64,000 nucleotides of DNA from Schistocephalus solidus (GCA_017591395.1 WEDG01006499.1:158129-222128); one strand, 5' to 3'; counted from the stretch's first letter, positions 37,741-48,653 are shown. Notes: generated by a model not told the origin, from the letters alone. A program made the numbers and translations.

Positions 37741-38517
37741 TTAGCAGCGTTTTGCATACAACTGAAGGAGTTCCAAGTCATGTTTAACTCGCTCCTTTGG
37801 AATAATTGAAGCTGACTCCGGGACACCTTTAATGACTACATTCTGTTTTCGACTCAATTGAGGGCCCGTTTGTAACTCTGCTCTTTCAGCTGAGTGAGTA
37901 CTGGTAACATGTTCACTTTGCCTGATAGGTCTAGATGAACCGGGTGTTTGGCAGGCTGGAGCCAAATCTCTGCACGACTTGTTCTTCTTGGACCTTTTCT
38001 TCGTTGGCTTTACAAACTCGCCAACCTCTTCAACATCGCATGTTGGTGCAACGTCTACTTGTGATGTAGCGATGGGCGGTAAAGCCAGATTAGTGATGAT
38101 GCTACCCGAACTAAGTACTGTTGGAGTGGCGCAAGGACTGGATGGGGCTCCCTTCGGAAGAAGCGAAAATTCCTCTGGTTTACCGGGTCCAGCATTTGCG
38201 ATATGTTTAATGTGACTTTTATGTAAGCTTGAAGAGGCTATATATGAATACAAACTTTGCTTTGTGGTAGGTTTATTACGAACAAGAGCTTTTTTAGCAG
38301 TTGGGCAAGATATTGATTTTTTTAAGTTATCTATTTCTTGTCTTAGATTGCTTATTTCCTGCTCCATCCCTGAAAATTTCTGCTGGAGGCTGAAACACCC
38401 CATACATGTTTCGTCTTCGTAAGCTACATTAGTTAAGCTTACTGAACTTTTACCCCGTTTAAGCAGAATAACGATAGTTGCAATTGTTTTCTGCTTGTCC
38501 ATTAACTTGCTTAACAA
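37741..38517 (-). CDS. family A ORF1 protein (intact 258-codon stretch)
   Basis: An uninterrupted frame for the likely RNA-binding ORF1 protein. Near residues 33-42 is YEDETCMGCF, a CxxC motif. A coiled coil follows (MEQEISNLRQEIDNLKKS), then a low-complexity Ser/Pro-rich linker with a basic KKRSKKNK, then RKQNVVIKGVPES and PKERVKHDLELLQ near the C-terminus. The GVPES block is the part most conserved with ORF1 of families B and D. The frame ends at a stop before the region expected from family D (a PDYEPRERLKLREL-like stretch), so the protein is probably truncated. Confidence 0.75.
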   Translation of the reverse strand: MLSKLMDKQKTIATIVILLKRGKSSVSLTNVAYEDETCMGCFSLQQKFSGMEQEISNLRQEIDNLKKSISCPTAKKALVRNKPTTKQSLYSYIASSSLHKSHIKHIANAGPGKPEEFSLLPKGAPSSPCATPTVLSSGSIITNLALPPIATSQVDVAPTCDVEEVGEFVKPTKKRSKKNKSCRDLAPACQTPGSSRPIRQSEHVTSTHSAERAELQTGPQLSRKQNVVIKGVPESASIIPKERVKHDLELLQLYAKRC

Positions 38518-38961
38518 GATTTCCTGTCAATATGGCTGAGTGCGTAGAGGCGCCGATAGACGGTCCCAAGCAATTTTGTGGTGCAGATTCAGAACTAGGT
38601 CGTGGACCAATTTTTTGTGACAATAAACTTAAGGAACTTGAGTTCTGCATGTTAGAATTGCCACAAAATTAACAGAGAGTCAGTTAGGATATTCAACAAT
38701 AAGAATATGAAAATATAAGGACTCAGCCTTTGGTTTGAGCCCCTTCTACGATTGAGAGCCGATGCAGGGAGCACACAGCCGGCGTGAATTTCAGAAAGCA
38801 GCAAAGATCGAGGGTCCAAGTCGCAATTTACAAACTCAGAGGAAGATAAAGACAATTCTTTGAATAATTTTCCAGCACCGTGTCTTCTACACTGAGGAAG
38901 AGACTAAAAACTCGTAGGCTCGAGGTACTTGAAATTCGAAACTAATTTCAAACAACGCGCC

Positions 38962-40012
38962 AAGAATACTCATATTCGATTCTTCAAGATGGTGAATGCG
39001 TAACCGTGCACAAAGCATTCCGTTTAGGGAAAGCGGATGTTTCACGTGAAGTATCATCACCGTGGCCTCTTAAATCATTCTTAAAAATGATGTTCAGGCT
39101 TCACGCCTCATAGAACGAAGAATGGCTCTCCGTAGCTCACATAGGGATGTGTTTTATCCGTCAGATTACGAACCCACGGAAAGGCACAAAATGAGGATGC
39201 TGAGAGCAGAACTGAAGAGGAGAACCGAACAGGGGGCAAAATGGCTCTAAATAAAGGACGGGGAAATAAAAGTGATGAAGAGGTCTTTCTTGTGGCAGAC
39301 CCCAAACATCATCAAGGCGGGTCCTCACTGAGACGGAGGACACTAAATACGAAGTACCCAACTGTACAGAGCTCTAATAATAAAAGGAAAGTGCTCCAGA
39401 ACTTGGATGACGATAACCCATCAGAAATCAGCGTGGGCGGGATGGGCACCACTTCATCTTGGAACGCAATTACAGACTCCAGTCTTCAATCGCACGAAAT
39501 GTTCAGAATTCTATATGGAGGAGTAACCCAGTCTAACTTGAGATATTTGTATACCAATGCTCAGAGTCTCCTTTCGAAAGTAAACGAACTCAAAGTACTA
39601 GTCTCAGACTGGACCCCCGATGTAGTTGCCATTACAGAAACGTGGCTAAAGCCGAAATCGTAGATAGTGAGCTTTCCATAGATGGATACCAGCTCTTTTT
39701 AAGAAACCGTGAAAATAGACAACGAGGTGGAGTGACCATTTACGGTAGGACAGGAATCTTGGCAGTCAAAAGACCGCTTGCCATCTTCCTTGAATATGAA
39801 TTTCTCTGTACAAAGATTAAAAAGGATTGTTCACAAAACCTACAATTCTTGACGATCTACAGACCATTTTATATTTAAGTGCAGCTGATGAGTCACTCCT
39901 CTATTTGCTCAAGGCAGTAGCTTGTCACCAGGAGGGGCTTTTTGCTGGAGATTTCAATGCATCTACAGTAGACTGGGTAAATCTGACAGTTGACGGTGCG
40001 CCAACTTCCTTC
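38962..40012 (+). mobile_element. family B copy 1, ORF1 end and endonuclease part
   Basis: Family B resumes with the ORF1 3' part (matching 52,010-52,290) and continues into ORF2. The sequence stops abruptly at 40,012 inside the endonuclease, where the matching copy 2 continues normally at 53,030. Confidence 0.85.
39241..39978 (+). pseudogene. family B ORF2 endonuclease fragment (copy 1)
   Basis: An EEP-type endonuclease N-terminal part. Motifs are LRYLYTNAQSLLSKVNELK, PDVVAITETWLK (with the catalytic glutamate), then after a frame change DSELSIDGYQLFLRNRENR, RGGVTIY, and finally AGDFNASTVDWV (39,948-39,983). The C-terminal endonuclease histidine block and the entire reverse transcriptase are missing. 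At least two frameshifts are present. It is a non-functional remnant. Confidence 0.85.
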
Positions 40013-40376
40013 GGCGCGTCGTTTGAAATTGCTTTCGAATTTCAGCTCCCTTGAGTTAACGAAGTTTTAGTCTCTACCTTAGTGTAGAAGACACGTTGAT
40101 TTGGAATAACTTTTGAGTGGATTGTCCAGTCTCTAAATTTGGGAAATATTGACTTGGACTTAACGATTCTGCGGCGTTCCAAATATTCCTTCACTGAGGA
40201 TTATTCCACTTCCAGGACATTATCCCTACGAGAAATACAAGCTTCAACGTTCACTTGCTTCAAAAATTCACGCCAGCGGTGTGCTGCTCTAATCTGCGTT
40301 CAATCAGGGAAGGAGAAGTCAGAACAAAGGCTGAGTCGTTGCATGCTTATTAGAAGTCTGACTGCTGAATACAACA
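40013..40376 (+). mobile_element. 5'-end-only fragment of a family A/B element
   Basis: Starts exactly at the family 5' terminus GGCGCGTCGTTTGAAATTGC and follows the B-type 5' UTR (TAGTGTAGAAGACACG, CTCTAAATTTGGG, GAAATACAAGCTTCAACGTT). It then breaks off at 40,376, where copy 1 and copy 2 continue. Loss of the 3' part is unusual for LINEs, which normally lose their 5' end. Confidence 0.8.
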
Positions 40377-40744
40377 TCTGATTTGTTTCGGTCCAAATTC
40401 TTTATCAAAAAAATGGCTTGAAAATTGTCCAATTTTATTTAAGAAGCTATCTGTATTATAACGTGAGAATAATGCTTTGGTTTTGCTGTTAAATTCAGCT
40501 AGGTTATGACTTTTTCTTATGTATGTGTATATTTTGAAGGGTTATATGCATTGCCCTTGATGACCCTATTGATATAAAACTATCATTCCATATCCAAAGT
40601 CAGTATAAAAAATGGTGTACATTTAAAAATGTTTGAGTCAAAGCATAACGTAACTTCAAATGCGTGTTCACATCTATAGGCGAAACATTGTGGAAGAAAA
40701 TTAGAAACCGAAAGATTTTAAAAGGCTGGTTTTAAGTAATCATG
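40377..40744. other. no gene recognised
   Basis: AT-rich sequence between the 5'-only fragment and the family D C-terminal domain. The right half may be the 3' UTR of family D (minus strand). No coding signal or tail repeat was identified. Confidence 0.4.
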
Positions 40745-41415
40745 TTGCGAGAGTCATCTTTTGTCAAATATTATGTCATCAAGTTTTCTTTTAAAATCAG
40801 AAATGCTGTCAGAGGTAACCGTCCGACTTGGTAACGAGTTCCAAGCTCGTACCACTCGTTGGCTGAAAAAAAAATTTCTTAGGTTCAATCGCGTGCGTTC
40901 GCTATTTGACCTTGTAGGGATGACCACGCAGATGAGTTGTGCAGGCAAACTTGAAGAAATCCTGCGATCTCAGGGAGGAATCATGGCTCTGGATAATGTG
41001 GAATGTCCAGAGCAGGCTACACCGTAAGTGCCTGTAGGAAAGAGGAAATAAGTCAAGCTTTTTCAATCTGTCTTGTTACGGTAAAGTCTAACAAACGTCG
41101 ACTATCTTTGTTGCTCTCCGTTGTACCTGTTCGAGTAGGTCAATATCTTTCTTCTTCCACGGTATACAGGCTGGTATTCCGTTATCTAAGTGCGGTCTCA
41201 CGAAGATGCCATATACTTTTCCGAAGAGATCAAGGGGGAATATTTTAAACGCACGTCTGATCAAATGCAGTGTACATGTTGCCTTCTGAAACTGCTTTCT
41301 TACAGTGTTCTGAGGGCATCAAATTTGCAGTTGTCCACATGCCTAGATCTTTGTGTTTTTCTACCGCTTTTAATGCAGTGCCATCAATAACGAAAAGTCA
41401 AGGTCGACGGCGGTT
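40745..41415 (-). pseudogene. family D reverse transcriptase C-terminal part (3' piece)
   Basis: On the minus strand it reads IDGTALKAVEKHKDLGMW, then VYGIFVRPHLDNGIPA, LEQVQRRATKIV, LDLFPLSYRHLR, and RNFFFSQRVVRAWNSLPSRT followed by DFKRKLDDI before a stop at 40,754. This continues the family D reverse transcriptase broken at 46,657: the end there (SKCVILHISAGRK) is followed in this family by the GTALKAV-KDLG block found here. The intervening 5.2 kb is the family C insertion. Confidence 0.85.
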
Positions 41416-41964
41416 GGTTCAAATTTGAAGATAAGTGAATTCTCAAATTTTCAACTGATTTCTACGTTTCCTGTAGAAAATATTAGCTTAATTATCGACA
41501 ATTAATTGTATTTCTACCTCATCATCAGCTGCACATACCTGCAGTTATTGCCATTGCAAAAGGGAGAAATATAGAGTTTTTCAACTTTTTCACCCTACAT
41601 AGCCTCATTAAAGTTCTCGCAGATTTACGTCAAAACGACGGAATCTAAAGGCTTATTCTAGAAATAAAGTTGAAAATTTGTAAGTTTACCTTATTTCCAG
41701 CGAAGAATAATTTTTAGTAACTGATATACCAGTTGATATAATTTTTCATCCTGCATAGCCTCTTCGCTAATTCTATTTTCAGTTTAAACTCGTTACCTAG
41801 CAGATATTTGCTTGCAGTGACTTGCTTAAAATATTAAATCTTTTATTCCGCAAAAACGTTACTAGTAACAATTTTTCCTTCGTATTATTGATTTGAAAAG
41901 TACTTATATTTTAAAACCAATATGAAACCCCCAGTCAGTTCTTAGACGCAAACATCCTCTTCGC

Positions 41965-42850
41965 GTGAAACTTCCACTAGAACAACCCACCTTAAGCATG
42001 AAGAAATTAGATCTTGACGCCCTGGAAAACTTTAATACCTTTATGTCTAAATATGGTTCTCTCTTCACGATCCTTGGTACCATTTTTGAGGGAAAGATGT
42101 CTTCACTCACTTCTCAACAATGCGTGAAACTAGAGCCTTTTATAAACATGGTCAGTACTGAGTCACTTGACCGACATAAAAGGAGTTTCAATTTTCTTTT
42201 AAAAAACGTTCCCAAGAGTAAAATCCTCTGGACGTTGCATTTCATTTCCTTTTACTCGTGTGGCTTTAACTTTAAAAGTCGCTGAAGCTAAAAGGTTATC
42301 TTCCCGTAGTAAAAACCCTCCTATTCTGGTCAAACTTTTTTTCAGCGATTGAAGTTGACCTTATTTTCTCTAGGCATGAGCACTCAGCTCAATATTTGAA
42401 AAAAACAGGTTGTTTATCTGTAGGGATAAAACCGAATGGAACGTCGGGTTTCACCCTCATTAGCAAACAAGAAGCCTTGGTCTACACCTTCAATACCAAA
42501 AAGTTATCTCAGAGGTTTGTCCTGAAGCTAAAGCAAGCCCACGGCCCTCCGGATCGACAGGAATTTCGATTCCAGCTGAATCTTCACCCGTTAACCTTGT
42601 TTCTGGTTTGAGGGAAATTGTGTCAACTCCACTTCTTTCTCATCCCAAGCAAACCATGCCGGCTATACCTGCCAAATCTACTAACCCTGAGAAAACTCCT
42701 AGTAAATCTAAATCTGCGGCTAATCCAGGCTTTAAGATCAGCAATGGCATTACCGATGGGAAACCTGCTAACCCCTCAGCATCTACAACAGCTGCGAACG
42801 CTAACGTTAGCATCTTTTCCCAACCCAAAAATTGTCCGAAATCCACAAAT
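41965..42850 (+). pseudogene. family C ORF1, degenerate
   Basis: The first frame has a helical N-terminal part (MKKLDLDALENFNTFMSKYG) and then HKRSFNFLLKNVPKSK, which fits the R-N-x-V-I-K-G-V-P-E-S block of the other ORF1 proteins. A following stretch reads KNPPILVKLFF, also typical of CR1-like ORF1. Further frames at 42,396-42,856 are Pro/Ser/Ala-rich (PAIPAKSTNPEKTPSKSKSA). It is broken by stops. Its role would be RNA binding and particle formation. The minus-strand frame at 42,640-42,846 is a shadow. Confidence 0.6.
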
Positions 42851-43024
42851 ATTTAAGGCTTCTAATTATGCTACCAGTTTTTTTCGAAATCAATTATTCC
42901 TTTTTCAAATGCACGTTTTTCCGCCAATTTTCGCTAACGTCCCTCAAAAATCTCATTTCTATGCCACCCCCTATCTTTCAAACGCCACAATATAGCCTTC
43001 CCTTCCAAGGTTTTTCAACCAAAT

Positions 43025-46000
43025 ATGCCGCTGTATAATAATCTCAGTTCTCTTAACAGCAACATTTCGACAAATTGTAGACCAGAGCAATTTTGTTTCC
43101 CACCTTTCGTTTCTTCTTTCCAGTTTTCTTCTCCGCCACCAAATTATCCTTTTTTTATAAATACTGATGAGCGTAACCTGCCGCTCAGGAATACGCTCAG
43201 CTTAGTTTCACTCAATGCGAGGTCAGTTGTAAATAAGATGGCTGAGCTTAGAACAGTAGCCTTTGAGCTTGATCCAGATGTGCTGTGCATCACTGAATCC
43301 TGGGCTCACTCTCTTATTTCTGACTCGACGCTTGCTATAGATAATTTCGATTTGTACCGACAAGACCGCGCTGAAAAAAACGTGGCGGTGGTTGCCTCCT
43401 TTATATTAAGTCATCCTTTGTACATTTCCTTTTCATCTGAACATTTTCGTCTTTTTCTGGAAATGTATGCTTTGCTTCAGTCATCCTCCCGCACAGTAAA
43501 AAAAGCGGTAATTGGCTGTGTCTATAATCCTCCGTGTTATTCTGGCAATGAAAGCGAGCTCTGTGAACTATTCGAAAAAAATGCAGACACTCAGTTTGAT
43601 GTCAAAATAATCGTAGGCGATTTTAATCTGCCAGACATTGACTGGCAGGCCAATTCCTCTCCGCCTAAACATCAGAAATTGGTCGATACTATTAACTTTA
43701 CAAACATGTCCCAACTGGTCAGATCAGTTACTAGAAATGACAACATTTTTAGATTTAATTTTTACAAACGATGTTCACCTCTCTTTATGAATTTCCATCA
43801 TGATCTATTTACAAGTGATCACGCAATAATTCACTGTTGTTTTCCAATTCCCGTTCTTACGAAGCCTGAGTTTAAAATGCAATAACCTCGACTTTGCTAA
43901 CATAAACCATGAAACAGTAAATAATTTCGTAAGCACTCTAGATTGGCATAGCATATTCTTAATCAACGATCTAAACTTTTTCCGTGAGCTATTGCAGAGC
44001 CTCACAGAAAAAATCCAGTCTTTTATCCCGTTTAAGATTTTTAATTCACATTCAGCTTCTTCTACTGTTCCGCATTTTCTCCAGAACAGACTTAAAAAAA
44101 TTACGAAAGCAACTTAAAGATTCATCTAAAAAGCTCTTTGTCAGTTCATTTAAGGATTGCACAAATATTTGAATTAGCATCGAGAATAAGGCTCGCGCAA
44201 GATAAGCGTAGGGAGTCTCGGGCACTAAGTGATGCCAATTCATCCAAATCTGTTGCTCAAATCTTTTTATGTTCGGTCATCGGCTAAGCGTCTGAATGTA
44301 ACTCCGCCCTTACTCGACTGTAACAGAAAATTTGTTACAGACGATTTGGGCAAAGCAGAATTGTTAAACTCGTTTTTGCCAACCACTTTACCACTGAAAC
44401 TAGCCCCACTCCCACAATTCCTCTGCTTTCAAATTCACTTCTAACAACCATTAATTTCTCGCCTTCATGTATTCAAAAAGAAATAGCTCACCTAAAAATT
44501 CACATTCAGTTGGAACTGATAACATTCCAAACTCACTTATTAAACAGTTAAGGGATTTTCCACCTTTACTAAGCAAATTATACTCAGTATTTCTCGTAAA
44601 ATGGTTTCTTCCCCGATTATTGGAAAACTTCTATTATAATACCAGTTTTTAAATCTGGTTCCCGCTCGGACATTCATAACTATCGCGGTGTTCATAAAAC
44701 GCCCTCTCTTGCTAAACTCTTCGAAAAACTAATTGCAAAAACAAATCACGGATTTTTTTGCATAAGCAATAAAAATTATCAACTTATCCCAACACGGCTT
44801 CTTACCGGACCGTTCTTGTGAAACCTGCCACATGTCTTTTCTAAATCTACTAACCTCTCTTCGTAATGATCATCTATCTGTAGTAGTTATTTATTTTGAT
44901 CTTAGTAAGGCATTCGATAAGGTGCCTCATAAACGACTTCTAGCTAAACTAGAAGCTATAGGATTCCGTAGTCCCCTTACTGACTTTATTAGATCATACC
45001 TAAAATGATCGAAAAACAAAAAGTTTTTAGTAGGGTCCTCGTACTCAAGTCCTACCCCGATTGTCAGTGGTGTCCTTCAAGGTACCGTATTAGGTCCTTT
45101 TGTTGTTCTTACTGTATATAAATGATATTTCATCGATAGTTAAACATTCTCAATCTTTTTATTTATGCTGATGATCTCAAATGCGTTTATTCTTTCTCTA
45201 ACTCTACAACCGAACGGTGCCTAGAACAAATTCATTCAGACTTAGACGCTCTTTCGGCCTGGAGCTCCACATGGCTAATGGAGTTCTCACCTACTAAGTG
45301 TCGCTACATGAGTTTTTGGGCCTGTAAGGCTGCCGCAACCTCTTATCTTTGAAGGTTGCCATATGATTGAATGTTCCTCCATCAAGGACTTGGGCTTAAG
45401 CTACACCAATAAATTAGATCTTTCGCCTCATGCCGATAGAATTACGGCCAAAGCTGCTCAGATTTGCGGCTTTATTTCTTATAATTTCTACCTTCCTGAA
45501 ATTAAATTAAGACTTTATCGTATGTTTGTACTTCCCATTCTTGAATTTTGCTGTCCTTTTCTTCGGTTTGATGAACGAATCTAGCCGTTCAAAAATTGAA
45601 AATGTTCAAAGAAATTTCACCAAAAAAACTCCTATATCCGACTCTTTTTAACTACTTCCTACTCAACAAGATGCCAGCTAACGAAGCTAAAATTTCTTTT
45701 GGGTCAGGAGACTTGAAGCAGGCTTTTTGTCTCCTTTTTTTCGTCTTAATAATAGTTCAACTCTCCCAAAGCTTTCTGTCATTACCCCCCGTTAGTCTTC
45801 CTTATAACCTAAGAAATTCTGAACTAATTATACCTCCCCCTGCATCCTCCACGTGTAAACGCTCTCTTCTTTTGCTTCTAGGTATAGTTTTCTTTTGGAA
45901 TAACTTGCCAATTGAAATAAGGTCGTTAACTAGTCTATCTGCATTCAAGCGAAGACTGCACATTTATCTTAACACTGATTCTATTAACCTTTTTATTTTC

Positions 46001-46063
46001 CTCATCTTTTTCCCAGTAGCTTTCCCCATGACTCGGAGAAAGGACCATCGGGAATTTGAGTAA
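43025..46063 (+). pseudogene. family C ORF2: endonuclease-reverse transcriptase, frameshifted
   Basis: An EEP endonuclease is nearly intact in one frame (43,025-43,885) with LSLVSLNARSVVNKMAELR, DVLCITESW, LYRQDRAE, IIVGDFNLPDIDWQ and TSDHAII. Reverse transcriptase pieces follow in several frames: SVGTDNIPNSLIK (44,510), HGFLPDRSCE (44,790), VVIYFDLSKAFDKVPHKRLL (44,880), PIVSGVLQGTVLGP (45,057), FIYADDLKCVYSF (45,160). The C-terminal domain is at 45,363-46,063 with LEFCCPFLRF and FFWNNLPIEIRSLTS. All catalytic motifs are visible, but numerous stops and frameshifts prevent a full product. Confidence 0.9.
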
Positions 46064-46656
46064 CCCTCTTGAAACTATATTTACGCTACCTGGAAGACAC
46101 CCATGAACTATAATGTCTCCTTATATCACCCGTCCTCCAAACGATGACGTCATTCGGACGTACAAATTCGGTGGTCCACAGTCTTAAATGCTGCGGTTTC
46201 TTTGGATACTAACCATCATCAGAATTCAATTCTGGATCCTATGATGCTGAGGACTTAAGTTCATTGACGCATTTTCGTGAGATTCTGTTTCATACGCCTA
46301 AGTGATCAAGAACGAATCACCTCGACGTTTCATTATCTCATTCTGAAATGCTACTGCAGTATTACCCTATTCTACCACCTGACTATTTTTTCCTAAGCAG
46401 TTTTTTTCTCCTACCTTCTATTCGAAAATGAAGGCCTATTGAACTCTGCCTCCATTTTCATGGTAGGAGTTTTTTTTTCACTGCCTATTTTTTCTAGTTC
46501 ACCATTAATTTTAAAACATTGCTAACTGTTGACATAGCAGGAAAATTTATGAATTTGTACATTTTATCTGCACACATTGTCATAACTTTATTTCGTTACT
46601 AATGTTTGCTTAGACAGTACCTTCCCGGTGCTAACCAAATATAAATTCTAAATTCT

Positions 46657-47409
46657 AAAATAAAGTACTGCTGTTTCGGCGATACTTTTCGACCGGCGCT
46701 TATGTGTAGGATCACGCACTTGGATACATTAAACTTAAGCAGCCACCTAGCCAACCAGGCACTTAGTTTGTCGATATTTGACTGTAACCCTTTTGCGTCA
46801 TCAGCGCAGCTGACTTCAGTCCATATTGTTTTCATCTGCGAACATGACAGCTTGACAATCTAGGTCATTGAGACAGTCGTTAACGTAGATTAGAAGAGTA
46901 AAGGGCCCAAAACAGAACCATGTGTAACACCACTTTCAACTTTTGCCCATTCCGAGCTAGAGTTTCCAACAACAACTCTCTGTACTCTGAAAGACAAGAA
47001 ACTCTTGATCCAATTGAAAAGTTTTCCACGAATTCAGACGTTCCAAATCTTCTGTAAAAGAAGCCCGTGTGGTACACTATCAAAGGCCTTCTTGAAGTCA
47101 AAAAATACAACATCTACTGGATGACCCTCATCTGCTGCCTTTGTCCATTTCTCGTGCGACTAAAGGGAACTCGTGAGACAGGAACGTCCTGGACAGAAGC
47201 CGTGTTGGACATCACATAGGATTTGATTGTTTTCCAGATAACGCATTAAGTGCCTCTTGATAATACGCTCCATTATTTTACACGCTATGCAAGTTAAACT
47301 GACAGGGTGGTAATTTTTACAGTCCAGTCGTGAACCTCCTTTATAGATCGGGGCGATGAATGCACACTTCCATTCTCCCGGGAGTTTGCTTTCGTCAAAG
47401 GCTTTTTGG
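46657..47409 (-). pseudogene. family D reverse transcriptase, middle part
   Basis: On the minus strand it reads FDESKLPGEWKCAFIAPIYK, then LTCIACKIMERIIKRHLM, DVQHGFCPGRSCLT, VDVVFFDFKKAFDSVPHGLL, WIKSFL, and VMFADENN in place of the canonical FADDT/YADD. It ends at SAGRKVSPKQQY, directly against the family C 3' end. Several stops are present. The altered FADE box suggests catalytic loss even before truncation. Confidence 0.85.
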
Positions 47410-47727
47410 AATATAATTATAATTCAGTATTTAGAAGGGAGAAAGGCAGAGCCTTTGAAAACCCTATTTACAGATATACGCTAGCAAAACAAGCAAATGT
47501 TACATTGCGATAGTCGTTTTGGCATATCGATCATTGCTGTCGACTCAATATATGTCCATCAAGTAAAAATGCATCAAGTCTTCTTTTAAACTTTTCAACG
47601 CTTTCAGCCTGAACAACCGAAGCTGGCAGTTTGTTCCATTCTTCAATCACCCGTTGGGAAAAGAAGTTGGCCCGCACATCAAGTTTGGTGTGTTTTCTTT
47701 TTAGTTTGTATGGTGTCCTCGGAGACT
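47410..47727 (-). mobile_element. short family E-like 3' fragment inserted in family D reverse transcriptase
   Basis: On the minus strand one open frame reads KHTKLDVRANFFSQRVIEEW, NKLPASVVQAESVEKFKRRL and DAFLLDG before stopping. The 3' UTR carries AATAGGGTTTTCAAAGGCTC and GCCTTTC, then a TAATTATAATTAT-like tail. It interrupts the family D frame between PLSIELAN and QKAFDESKLPGEW. The encoded end is similar to, but distinct from, the fragment at 33,048. Confidence 0.85.
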
Positions 47728-48653
47728 TGACATGTTTGCCAATTCAATGGACAATGGTAAAAACAGTTCATCAGCAAGTTCTCTAAGTGTTAATGCAGGA
47801 ATTCTATCCGGTCCAGGTGACTTGGCAGGCTTATACGAAGTAATTCGGTTCTAACTATGGTCAGTGAAAAGTCTAGATCTAGGTCCTCTGTTGTGGATGA
47901 GGAGAAGGTGGATGAGGAAGGAAAATGAGGTGTACGCATTGGTTGACAAACTGTTGGAATAGCAGTAAAATTATTAGGCTCTCGGGTGAAGACGGTCTGA
48001 AAGAATTTTGAAAGAAGGGATGCTTTAACCTGATCGTCGGTCTCCAGTTTTCCGTCTGCAGACCTAAGGGCAGGAATCATTTCCTGAATTCTCTTTGTAC
48101 TCCGTATGTAGCCATATAGCATTTTGGGGTGTTGTAACGATTTTTGCAGTACATTTAGTTTGAATTTCCTCCGCAGCTTAGAAGCCTCACATTTACAAAC
48201 GTTGCGTTGCTGTTTATATTCCCGTAAGTGAGCATCGGAGCCGGTTTGTCTGTAACACTTCCAGAAGCGATTTCTTTTATTGAAAGAGGCTTTCAAGTTT
48301 GCGTTTATCCACTTTGGACGGTTTGTGGTTATCTTTCTCCTGAGAGGACAGTTGAGGGAAACAATCTTTTTCAATAACGAGCTCAATGTCGCCCAATCTT
48401 TATTGGTTCCACCATTTTGTTCTGTTTCCCAGGATATCTCTGACATTTGTCTTCTCATAAGTGAGAAGTCTCCCTTCCAAATGTTTCTTTCCCAAGTATC
48501 GGGTAAATTTGGTTTGGAAAACAGTGAGTACTCGAAGCACAGCGTAATGTGGTCACTTGACTCTAATGGCGGTCGATCCTGTAGGTCTAGTACATTGTCC
48601 TCATCTCGTGTAAAAATCAGGTCAAGACAGTTTGACTGTTGTCCTTCTCTCAT
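47728..48653 (-). pseudogene. family D ORF2 linker and start of reverse transcriptase
   Basis: A 287-codon open frame (47,790-48,653) starts in the endonuclease C-terminus (LDLIFTRDEDNVLDL, LESSDHITLCFEYS with the catalytic S-D-H). It continues with the basic linker common to CR1-like elements (RRKITTNRPKWINANLKASF, AHLREYKQQRNVCKCEASKL, LYGYIRSTKRIQEMIPALRS) and KFFQTVFTREP. A frameshift near 47,815 moves to KSPGPDRIPALTLRELADEL, the reverse transcriptase entry motif. It is well preserved apart from this frameshift. Confidence 0.9.

Larger units (their letters stand above)
34201..38961 (-). mobile_element. family A non-LTR retrotransposon, full length (4.76 kb)
   Basis: The element runs on the minus strand from a 5' end GGCGCGTTGTTTGAAATTAG at 38,961 to an (A)nT-rich 3' tail at 34,201-34,229. 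It has a 5' UTR homologous to family B, ORF1, ORF2 with endonuclease and reverse transcriptase, and a 3' UTR with paired GGAGTTTTTTC and CAGGAG blocks also present at 54,940. It is inserted in family B copy 1, whose ORF1 sequence resumes at 38,962. Frameshifts and stops interrupt both ORFs, so this copy is inactive. Confidence 0.9.
41400..46656 (+). mobile_element. family C non-LTR retrotransposon, near full length (about 5.2 kb)
   Basis: A plus-strand element with a 5' UTR (41,400-41,960), degenerate ORF1 (41,965-42,850), ORF2 (43,025-46,063) and a 3' UTR ending ATAAATTCTAAATTCTAAAA at 46,656. It splits the minus-strand family D reverse transcriptase. The 3' part matches the copy at 30,579-32,190 on the other strand. 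The 5' boundary is placed by where the family D frame stops and could be off by about 20 bp. Confidence 0.85.

Noticed and set aside
42640..42846. 68-codon minus-strand frame of hydrophobic residues
   Set aside because: Shadow of the Pro/Ala/Ser-rich family C ORF1 linker on the plus strand.
46140..46160. TGACGTCA as a CRE promoter element
   Set aside because: It lies in the family C 3' UTR and the other copy reads AATGAAGTCAATT there; no gene start nearby.
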